A stretch of DNA of 64,000 nucleotides from NCBI GenBank assembly GCA_946408345.1, contig CAMJRR010000006.1:50585-114584 (forward strand), in the 5' to 3' direction. Source of the stretch: an uncultured Bacteroidales bacterium (lineage in GTDB: Bacteria; Bacteroidota; Bacteroidia; Bacteroidales; F082). The number at the start of each line of letters is the position of its first letter. Position 1 is the first letter of the stretch. The position numbers and the translations under genes are program-made. Positions 48,969-58,900 of this stretch are shown here, in pieces. The notes under the pieces are model-generated. The model saw only the letters and a program-made list of their open reading frames with translations. It was not told the origin of the DNA and made no database searches.

Positions 48969-51167
48969 ATGAGTGAAAAGAGCACTACATCGAAAAAAGT
49001 TCGTAACAAGGCCAGTATCGCTATTCTCATCACGGCAGCGGCACTTATGTTACTGATTTCGGGCATCCAACAGTATTTTTCGCGCAAACAAATCCGAATC
49101 GACTTGGAGAACAATGCCGAGATGGAATTGGTAGTTAAAGCCTTGACTGCGAAACACGCGCTAGAAGATGTGGAACTTGCCCTTCGGAACCGTCGCTGGG
49201 AATTCGAGCAGGTCCTCCCCTACCCTGATTCCTTGTTTGCCGTCACGCGCCGCTTTGTCGAACAAAACCCCAATTTCGATGGTTGCTGCATTGCTATGTT
49301 GCCCGATTATTATCCCGAAAAAGGCCGTTTGTTTGAGCCTTATACCGTGCGTCGGGGTGAGATAATTGAAACCTATCAACTTGGTTCTAAGGAACATGAT
49401 TATTCCAAAAACATATATTTCACTGTTTCGGTTGAAAAAGACACCTCTTTTTGGAGCGAACCATATTTAGATGAAGACGACCCGAATGTGACGCTCATTA
49501 CATACACTTTTCCTGTTTATGATGTTTCGGGAAATGTAGCAGGTGTCGTTGGTGTTGATTTGGAATCTGAATGGCTTGGCAAGATGCTGAATGCCAGACA
49601 TATGTTTCCTTCTTCCTACGACATCCTGATTTCGGGTGAAGGCAAGTTGATTTGCGGTCCAGAGGAAAGTGGAAACTCGCACCAAATTGCGAAAGAGACT
49701 GTGGCCATGATTAACGACAGCACCCTCCAACGTCATGTGAGTTCTTCGGGACATTCCACGCTTTTGTCCTTTATCGACAAAGAAGATGGCTCTAATGGTA
49801 GTGTTTTTTACAGTTCACCCCAAAACCTAAACCCATGGAGAATCGCTGTCGTCAATTACGACGACGAGGTGTTTGAGCCTTTGCTAAAAATGCGCTGGCG
49901 AAACCTGGTTTTGACCTTAGCTGGTCTGCTGATTCTCGCCTTCATCATTCAGCGTTCTGCCAAGAACATTTCCAAACTGCAACAAGCCACTTTGGAACGG
50001 GAACACATTGACAGTGAGTTGAATATCGCACGGAAAATCCAAATGGACATGTTGCCCAAAGATAACGAAATCGCTATGCGAGATGACTGCAATGTAGTCG
50101 GCTCGCTTGACCCCGCCAAAATGGTGGGTGGCGACCTATATGACCATTTCATCCGCGACGAAAAACTGTTTTTCTGTATCGGCGACGTGAGTGGAAAAGG
50201 TGTTCCAGCTGCTTTAGTGATGGCTGTTATACACACCTTATTCCGTTCAATATCAGCGCACGAAACCAATCCTGCTCGCATTATGCAAGCGTTGAATGAG
50301 ACTGCTTGCCAACGCAATGAGCAGAATATGTTCATAACCTTCTTCATCGGAGTGCTTGACCTGCCCACAGGACGATTGCGCTTCTGTAATGCTGGACACG
50401 ATCTTCCTTTTGTCATTAGTAATACGTTTAGGAGCATCCAAGCCAAACCCAATCTGCCTTTGGGCGTAATGGACGATATGGTTTATGACGCCCAAGAGAT
50501 GACCTTGTCATCTAACGAAACCTTGTTCCTTTTTACCGATGGTTTGACTGAAGCCAAGAACGCAAGTCATGAACAGTTTGGAGTAAAGCGTTTAGAGTCT
50601 ATTATGACAAAAGGTATTGAAAATAAATCTATTACACCTGATTTCCTTATCCATGAGATGAAGGGAAAGGTGGCTGAATTCGTTGATGGTGCCGAACAGA
50701 GCGATGACCTCACTTTGCTGGCCATCCAATACACGCCCAAGGAAAAGCCTATCATTTTCCACGACACACTTCTTATATTGAATAAGGTGAGCGAAATCAC
50801 GAAGCTTAATGCTTTTGTGAAGTCGGCTACAGCGACCCTGAACTTGGAAAACGGGCTTGCAAACAAGATCAAGTTAGCCATTGAGGAGGCCGCGACAAAT
50901 GTTATCGAATATGCCTATCCGCGTGGCACAGAGGGAAATATAAATTTGACCATTGAAGCCGACCAAGAAATGATACGCTTCATCCTCACCGATTCGGGTG
51001 CCGAGTTCGACCCAACAGCGGTCAGCAAAGCCGATACAACGCTTACGGTGGATGAGCGTCCCATCGGCGGTTTGGGCATTTTTCTCGTCCGTAATCTGAT
51101 GGACAGTATCAACTACGAACGCATTGAAGGTAAAAACATCCTTCGATTGGTAAAAAATTACAATTGA
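48969..51167 (+). CDS. membrane sensor SpoIIE/RsbU phosphatase with C-terminal HATPase
   Basis: 732-aa protein. A transmembrane segment at about 17-33 precedes an extracytoplasmic Cache-like domain (about 60-290; TVSVEKDTSFWSEPYLDEDD), then a second transmembrane segment (about 312-330). A PP2C domain spans about 375-585 (VGGDLYDHF, GDVSGKGVPAALVMA, FLFTDGLTEAKN, DDLTLLAIQ). A HATPase domain of RsbW type ends the protein (IEEAATNVIEYAYPRG, RPIGGLGIFLVRN). It both dephosphorylates and may phosphorylate or bind an anti-anti-sigma factor; the STAS gene next door is the obvious partner. It begins 6 bases after mnmE. Confidence 0.9.
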   Translation: MSEKSTTSKKVRNKASIAILITAAALMLLISGIQQYFSRKQIRIDLENNAEMELVVKALTAKHALEDVELALRNRRWEFEQVLPYPDSLFAVTRRFVEQNPNFDGCCIAMLPDYYPEKGRLFEPYTVRRGEIIETYQLGSKEHDYSKNIYFTVSVEKDTSFWSEPYLDEDDPNVTLITYTFPVYDVSGNVAGVVGVDLESEWLGKMLNARHMFPSSYDILISGEGKLICGPEESGNSHQIAKETVAMINDSTLQRHVSSSGHSTLLSFIDKEDGSNGSVFYSSPQNLNPWRIAVVNYDDEVFEPLLKMRWRNLVLTLAGLLILAFIIQRSAKNISKLQQATLEREHIDSELNIARKIQMDMLPKDNEIAMRDDCNVVGSLDPAKMVGGDLYDHFIRDEKLFFCIGDVSGKGVPAALVMAVIHTLFRSISAHETNPARIMQALNETACQRNEQNMFITFFIGVLDLPTGRLRFCNAGHDLPFVISNTFRSIQAKPNLPLGVMDDMVYDAQEMTLSSNETLFLFTDGLTEAKNASHEQFGVKRLESIMTKGIENKSITPDFLIHEMKGKVAEFVDGAEQSDDLTLLAIQYTPKEKPIIFHDTLLILNKVSEITKLNAFVKSATATLNLENGLANKIKLAIEEAATNVIEYAYPRGTEGNINLTIEADQEMIRFILTDSGAEFDPTAVSKADTTLTVDERPIGGLGIFLVRNLMDSINYERIEGKNILRLVKNYN

Positions 51168-51173
51168 AAATCC

Positions 51174-51207
51174 ATCCACTTCTTTTATATGGAGTGGATT
51201 TTTTTTG
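51174..51207 (+). terminator. terminator after the sensor phosphatase
   Basis: ATCCACTTC pairs with GGAGTGGAT (one G-T pair), followed by eight Ts at 51199-51206. Confidence 0.75.
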
Positions 51208-51272
51208 TTTATTTGCAATTTCTCAAATTATGATTTAACTTGAATCCAACAAACAAAAAATAGGAACATACT

Positions 51273-51575
51273 ATGAATACAACTATCACAGAGTTAGAAG
51301 GAAACTACATTGTTGCCCTTGAAGGCGAACTCGACACAGCTCATGCAATGGAGGTTGAACAAGCTATGCAACCTCTGCACGAAGTCAACGGGAAGGAAAT
51401 CACCATAGACTGCACAAAGTTGGAATACATTGCCTCCAGCGGCTTGCGTATCCTTTTGGGGTTGCTCAAAAGTGCCAAGGCTAAAGGCAACCATATCGTT
51501 TTGAAGAACCTCAACGATGAAATCAAGGAGGTCTTCAAGATGACAGGCTTCATCGACCTTTTTGAGATACAATAA
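51273..51575 (+). CDS. STAS-domain anti-anti-sigma factor-type protein
   Basis: 100-aa STAS protein (SpoIIAA/RsbV type). The conserved phosphorylatable serine lies in LEYIASSGLRILLGLL. A sulfate transporter is ruled out by size. It likely works with the SpoIIE/HATPase protein upstream as a partner-switch module. It is followed after 16 bases by the barrel gene. Confidence 0.9.
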   Translation: MNTTITELEGNYIVALEGELDTAHAMEVEQAMQPLHEVNGKEITIDCTKLEYIASSGLRILLGLLKSAKAKGNHIVLKNLNDEIKEVFKMTGFIDLFEIQ

Positions 51576-51591
51576 TCATAATTAAGTACTT

Positions 51592-52914
51592 ATGAAACTC
51601 TATTTCAACCAACCTGCAAAATGGTTTTGCATGGTGATAGCTTTATTGTTTGCGAATGGACTTAAAGCACAGGAAGCCGACAACGAGTTTACAATAGGTG
51701 CCAAATTGAATTCCCGTGGCGAACTACGTATGGGTGGTTTCAAGGCCGACAGCCTAGATAACGACCGTATGGCCAATTTTATCTTAGGCTCATACCAACT
51801 TGATTTCGACTATAAGCGTTCGTGGCTCGAGTTGCGGCTTTCGCCAAAACAAGCGGGCGTTTGGGGTCAGGCCGTTGGTGGCTTGAGTCTTGCCGAAGCC
51901 TGGGCTTTGGTGAAATCGAAAAACGGCTTTTTTGCCAAAATCGGCCGTCAGATTCTGAATTATGACGACGAACGCATCTTGGGTTATGACGACTGGACAA
52001 TGACTGCCCCCACCCACGATGTGCTGAAGTTTGGCTACGAAGGCTACGGTCACAAGGTCCACCTTATTTTATCCTACAACCAAAATGCCGACAACCCTGA
52101 TACGGGCAACACCTATTACTCTGACGGCATTCAACCTCACAAGTCAATGCAAACATTTTGGTATCACTATGATACATCTGAATCGTTGTTCGGTGCGTCC
52201 TTGTTGCTTATGAACGTTGGTATGCAAAGCACCGACATAGAGCATCCCGACACCTATTACCAGCAGCTGTTGGGTACTTATTTGACTTTTACGCCCAAAC
52301 AGTGGAAGCTAACGGGATCGTTCTATTACCAGATGGGCAAGCAGGAAGATGGTGTCCCTATCAGAGCTTTTATGGGTAGCACAAAAGTGGTCTACTCCCC
52401 GGGTATTTATTCCCTATATGCTGGCTATGACTATTTGAGTGGCGATAAGTATTTTGCTTTGCCTCCTCATGGTGCTTTGGGAATGATTTTTCACGACACA
52501 ATCAGAGGCTTCAATGCCATTTATGGCTCGCACCACGACTTTTATGGAGCGATGGATTTTTTCTACCTCGACAGTTTTGTCGGCAACTTCACGCCTGGTC
52601 TTCAGACTCTCTACGTCGGCGGCACTATCAATCCTATCAAGAAGTTGAATGTTGACGTATCATACCATTATTATGCCATTGAGACCAAACTGGATTACAT
52701 TCCTTCAAAGACCCTTGGCCACGATTTTGAAATCAAAGCCAGTTACGCTTTTTCCGATGATGTCAAACTGTCGGCAGGCTACTCTTATCTGATGGGTACC
52801 GAGAGTATGGCCATCCTACAGCAACTAGATGAAAAGCGAAGGATGAGTTGGGGTTGGCTGATGTTGTCCATTACACCAAAACTTTATACAACCACATGGC
52901 AAGACAAAAAATAA
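51592..52914 (+). CDS. outer-membrane beta-barrel protein (alginate-export-like)
   Basis: 440-aa exported protein. The signal peptide ends near GLKAQ (about residue 27). The rest consists of alternating aromatic strands (FDYKRSWLELRLSPKQ, YALIGSF-like LTGSFYYQMGKQ, YDYLSGDKYFALP, HDFEIKASYAFSDDVKLSAGYSYLMG), typical of an outer-membrane barrel. Its layout recalls alginate-export porins (PF13372), which I cannot confirm. The next gene, the NRPS, starts 6 bases after its stop, so it may move the NRPS product or another solute. Confidence 0.8.
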   Translation: MKLYFNQPAKWFCMVIALLFANGLKAQEADNEFTIGAKLNSRGELRMGGFKADSLDNDRMANFILGSYQLDFDYKRSWLELRLSPKQAGVWGQAVGGLSLAEAWALVKSKNGFFAKIGRQILNYDDERILGYDDWTMTAPTHDVLKFGYEGYGHKVHLILSYNQNADNPDTGNTYYSDGIQPHKSMQTFWYHYDTSESLFGASLLLMNVGMQSTDIEHPDTYYQQLLGTYLTFTPKQWKLTGSFYYQMGKQEDGVPIRAFMGSTKVVYSPGIYSLYAGYDYLSGDKYFALPPHGALGMIFHDTIRGFNAIYGSHHDFYGAMDFFYLDSFVGNFTPGLQTLYVGGTINPIKKLNVDVSYHYYAIETKLDYIPSKTLGHDFEIKASYAFSDDVKLSAGYSYLMGTESMAILQQLDEKRRMSWGWLMLSITPKLYTTTWQDKK

Positions 52915-52920
52915 TCTAAT

Positions 52921-55900
52921 ATGAAAACCGCACCATTAACTCAATCCCAAGTCGGCATATATGCGGAGTGTATGAACAATCCGGAAAGCGACTTGTACCA
53001 ACTTTCTTATCTTTTCAACCTTAGCAAAGACATTGACCTTGAACGGCTTAAAACGGCCATTCTCAAGGCTTTGGAGGCTCACCCTTACGCCAATTGTCGT
53101 GTGAAAGTGAACGAAGAAGGCATCCCGGAACAATATATTGAAGCACAAGAATTTGATATTCAGATAGAAGCCGTCAATGACATTGAAGCCGAGAAGCCGA
53201 AACTTTACAAGAAGATGGCTTTTGACGGTAGCCAACTGCTCTATTTCAAGCTGTTGAGTTCGTCTGAGGCCAAATATATCTATTTCCAGTTCCACCACAT
53301 CGTTTTCGATGGAGCCTCATTTCGGATTTTGTTGCAAGATATTGACAATGCCTATCAAGGGAAAACCGTTGACAACGAGCCTGTTTCATCCATTGATTTC
53401 GCGCTCGATGAATACCAGCAACGGCAAGGAGAACTATGGAAAAACGACCAAAATTGGTATCGTGAACACTTCGTTTGCGACGAGGTGGATACCCTTTTGC
53501 AGCCCGATTTGGATGAAACGGCTTTCCGCAGCAACACCATCGAAAGGCAGCTGAAAGTGGATGCAAAGGCCATCGAGAGATTTTGCAAGGAAAACAATTT
53601 GGGTTTGGGCGGCTTCTTCACTTCAGCATATGCCTTGCTAATGTCGCGTTACACGGGCGACGAGCAAGTGCTGTTTTCCACCATTTGGCATGGTCGTGGC
53701 GACAGCCATTTTACCCAAAGCCTTGGTATGTATGTGAGCACGATTCCTGCCTATTTCAACATCAAGGACGATATGACCGTGGGCGACTTGCTAAAACAAG
53801 GGACCATCACCACTAAGGAAACCCGCGAACACGCGCTGTATTCCTATGCCGATTTTTGTGGAGAACAAGGGATTGAAACGCATCAAATGTTTGTGTATCA
53901 AGGAAAACTATTGCGTGACTTGAAGTTAGACAACAAGTTAATAACCATTGAGCAATTGGCCGACAACACGACCAACCAGCCTTTGGAATTCCAACTTTTC
54001 CAAACCGACGAAGGCTTCCACGCAGTCTTTTCCTACCATGCTCACCGTTATTCTCAGACCTTTGTCGAGCAGTTGCTGGAGAGTTTTGAGACCGTCCTAA
54101 ACCAAATGCTTGACATGAACATGCTTTTGAAAGAGATTCATATTGTTTCGGAAGCACAGCAAGGCCTTTTGGATAGTTTCAACGAAACCGATTTCCAATA
54201 CGATGAGAGCCAAACCATCGTCTCAATGTTGAATAAACAGGTGGAGCAACATCCCGACAAAGTGGCTGTGGTTTACAAGGACAAACAATATACTTATCGA
54301 GAACTCGACGAACTCAGCGACAAGATTGCCAGACAATTGGCTGCCAAAGGTTTGTGCAGTGAAGACGTGGTAGCCATATTGATTCCGCGTTGCGAGTGGA
54401 TGGCCATTGCATCCATAGGTGTACTCAAGGCCGGTTGTGCCTATCAGCCTTTGGATCCGTCTTATCCCACCGAGCGTTTGGAGTTTATGATTAAGGATTC
54501 AGGCACCAAATTGCTCATCGCTGATGAAGAGTTGCTTCCGCTTGTGGAGTTTTACCATGGCGAGGTGTTGCTCACCCGCGACCTCAATCAAAGCGTTGAG
54601 ACTAATGCGCAAATCACCCCACCTACGGCGCATAGTCTAATGACTATGATTTACACTTCGGGCACTACAGGAGTTCCCAAAGGATGTCAAATCGAGCATC
54701 GCAATGTGGTGGCTTTCTGCTTGATGCACCAAGCTTGTCACAACATTACCGAGCAAAGCAAGATTGCAGCATACGCCAGTTTTGGTTTCGATGCCTCAAT
54801 TGAGGAACTGTTTGGTAGTTTGACCACTGGCGCAGAGCTTCACATCATTCCTGAAGACATTCGCCTCGACTTGATGGCCTTGAACGACTATTTCGAGCAA
54901 AATGGCATTACTCACTCCTTCATGACGACGCAAGTGGCTTATCAGTTTGCCACCAATTTCGAGTGCAAGTCGCTGCAACGCCTGTTGACGGGTGGCGAGA
55001 AGCTGCCTTCGATGGTACCGCCTCAGAATTATGTGGTAGCCAATGGCTACGGTCCTTCAGAATCCATTTGTTATGTTACCAATTTTGATGTGACCGAGGA
55101 GTGCAAGAACATTCCCATCGGCAAGGCACAACGCAATGTCAAGTGTTATATCGTGGATAAATACGGGCATCGTCTGCCCGTGGGTGCCTCTGGTGAACTC
55201 TGGGTGGCCTCCCCGCAGGTGACACGAGGCTATCTTAACCGTCCGGAAAAGACCGCAGAAGTCTACCTCGAGAATCCTTTTGGCAAAGAGGAGAAATACA
55301 ATCGCGTCTATCGCTCTGGCGACATCGTACGCTATCTGCCTTCGGGCGACATCGAGTTTGTTGGGCGCAAAGACGGCCAAGTGAAGATTCGCGGTTTTCG
55401 TGTCGAATTGAAAGAGGTGGAAGCCGTCATCAGACAATTCCCTGGAATCAAAGAGGTCACCGTTCAAGCCTTCGATGAGCCAAGTGGTGGAAAGTACATC
55501 GCAGCCTATGTGGTTAGCGAACAACAAGTTGATATACAAAAACTTAACGCATTCATTATGGATGAGAAACCACCTTATATGGTTCCCGCCGTGACGATGC
55601 AGATTGATCGTATTCCCCTGAATCAAAACCAAAAGGTGGACAAAAAGGCATTGCCGAAACCCGAAAAGCCCGCAGAATCAGCTATCCAAGACGGGGGTAA
55701 TGTCCCGATGAATGTGTTGGAGAAGGAAATCCATACCATTATCGCACAAATCGTTGGAAACGAGAATTTTGGCGTTACCACCATTTTAGGTTATGCAGGA
55801 CTCACCTCTATCATGGCCATCAAGTTGGCCATCCAGATTAACAAGCGTTTCGGGGTGACATTGGACTCCAAGACTTTAGCCAAGACTGGCACGGTGCAAA

Positions 55901-58900
55901 GCATAGAGAACGAGATTTTGGTCAAGTTGTTGAGCGAAGATACGGGAAAACAAGAGGCTGTCGAGGAGAAACATGCCGAATTGAGCAACATACCCCTTTC
56001 CTATGCGCAAATGGGCGTTTATGTGGAGTGCATGAAGCAACCCGAGTCCACCTTATATAATATCCCTTCGTTGGTGCGTTTCCCCAAGGATACCGACACC
56101 TCAGTGCTCACACAAGCTGTGGAGACCGTCATCAAGGCTCATCCACAGATGCGTGCTCATTTTGGAAGTTCAGGTTCTGACATCATTCAAACCGTTGACT
56201 TGGATCAACCTATCGAAATTGTGAAGAGTCAGTATAGCGAGGCGGAATTCAAACAATACAAACGGGAGTTCGTTAAGCCGTTCAACTTGAGACTTGGTCC
56301 GCTCTATCACATGGAAATTGTCACCACCGAGAAGTGGGTTTACCTTTTGGCCGATGTGCACCATCTTGTCTTCGACGGTGGCTCATTCGACCTGTTCATG
56401 AACCAGCTTTGCGACTTGATGAACGGCAAGGAGATTGAAGTCGAAACTTATAGTTATGCCGACTTTGTCGCCGCCGAGAAAGCATCCGAAAACAGCGAAG
56501 AACACACTGCTGCCAAAGACTTCTTCCAGGAGCGTCTGGGCAAGGTTGAAGGTGTGACTGAGGTTCCGTCAGATCTGACCAATCCAAAGGAGCAAGGTGT
56601 CACTGAAACGGTCTTCGGCAAACTGGATTTCAACGCGGTTGAGAACTTCTGCCGTCAGCATAACCTCACGCCTGCACACCTCACCCTTGCTGCAGTCTTC
56701 TATACACTTTCGCGTTTCACCAACAACGAGCAACTCTGCATCACTACCATCAGCAACGGTCGATCGGACCTCCGTATCAGCAACACCATTGGCATGTTCG
56801 TCAATACGTTAGCATTGAGTGCCAACATTGGGGAACAAAGTGTGATGGAATTCTTGAACGAGACTAGTAAGAATTTTGACGAGACTTTGCGGCACGAAAA
56901 CTATCCTTTTGCGCAAATCGCCAACGACTACGACCTCTCGGCTGAAATCATGTTTGCCTGTCAAGTGGGTGTGGTCAGTAACTATGTCTACAAAGGTCAG
57001 ACGCTTGAGGTTGAGAGCCTTGAGTTGGATGTACCGAAGTTCCGTATCGCCTTCTACATCACTAATGACGAGACGGGACAACCCTGTGTTTGTGTACAGT
57101 ACGACAACGGACGCTACAGCCACGACCTGATGCAGTATATGGCCCAATCGGTCTGCAATGCTGTGGATGCATTTATCCGTCAACCAGAGATGAAGTTGCA
57201 GTATGTGTCGTTACTGGATGCCGAACAGACCGCCATTCTTGATGGCTTCAACCAAACCGATGTGCCATACGACGATACGCAGACCATCATCTCATTATTC
57301 CGCCGCCAGGTTGCAGAAACACCCGACAATTTGGCTGTTGTCTATCACGACAAACAGTTTACTTATCGTGAGATTGACGAGATTTCTGAGCATATCGCCA
57401 ATTACCTCGTGAAACAAGGTCTCGGCAACGAGGATGTGGTTTCGGTGCTCATTCCGCGCTGCGAATGGATGGCCATTGCCTCGCTGGGTGTGTTGAAAGC
57501 TGGCTGTGCCTATCAGCCTCTCGACCCAAGTTATCCATCTGAGCGTCTAAACTTTATGATGAAGGATGCCAATGCCAAGTTGCTTATCGCTGACGAGGAA
57601 TTGCGTTCCCTTGTCGACGAATACAAAGGTAAAGTATTGCTGACGAAAGACATTGACACCCTGCCTGCAACTGAGCCTGTAAAAGTCGACATTACGCCTT
57701 CAAGCCTCTTCATCATGCTTTATACCTCGGGTTCGACGGGCACACCGAAGGGTTGTCAACTCGAACATCGCAACCTTGTGGCATTCTGCCACTGGTACCA
57801 ACGGCATTATGGCCTGACTGCCAACGACAAGGTGGCCGCCTATGCAAGTTACGGCTTCGATGCCTGCATGATGGACCTCTACCCTGCCCTTACCTGTGGC
57901 GCTTGCGTTCACATCATTGGCGAGGATATCCGCCTCAACCTGCCCGACCTGAATGACTATTTCAACGCGCAAGGCATCACACACTCGTTCATCACGACGC
58001 AGGTGGGCTACCAGTTTGCGACCAATGTAGAGAATCATTCATTAAGGTGCTTTTCCGTGGGTGGTGAAAAGCTCTCGGCACTCAACCCGCCAACAAACTA
58101 CAAGATGTACAATGGCTATGGTCCGACAGAATGCACTATTTTCACAACGAATTATTGGGTGAAGGATTACGAATTGGACATCCCTATTGGCAAGCCGTTG
58201 GATAACTTGAGGCTTTATATTGTTGATAAGCAATTCAATAGAATACCCATTGGAGCGGCTGGTGAGTTGTGGGTGAGCGGACCTCAGGTGAGCCGTGGCT
58301 ACCTTAACCGTCCGGAAAAGACCGCCGAGACCTACCTGAAGAATCCTTTCTGCGACGATCCGAAACACGATAGAGTGTATCGCACGGGTGATATCGTGCG
58401 TTACCTCCCTGACGGCAATATCCAGTTTGTCGGTCGTAAGGATGGACAGGTGAAGATCCGCGGTTTTCGCATCGAAATGAAGGAAGTGGAAGCCGTCATC
58501 CGACAGTTCCCAGGCATTAAGGATGTGACAGTGCAAGCCTTTGACTATGAAAATGGTGGCAAATATATTGCTGCCTACATTGTCAGCGACGAAAAGGTGG
58601 ACATAAAGCAACTCAACGCTTTCATCGGTCAGCAGAAGCCTCCTTACATGATTCCGGCAGCTACGATGCAGATTGACAGTATTCCGCTGAATCAGAACCA
58701 GAAAGTGAACCGCAAAGCATTGCCAGCACCTGTTATTCAGGCTGCCAATCGTGAATATGTGGCCCCGGTCAACGACATTGAGAAGTTGTTTTGCAAGATT
58801 TTCGGCGACATTTTGTCGATGGACAAAATAGGCGCGACTGACAACTTCTTCGAGTTGGGCGGTACCTCGCTCATGGTAACGCGTGTCATTATCGAGGCCG

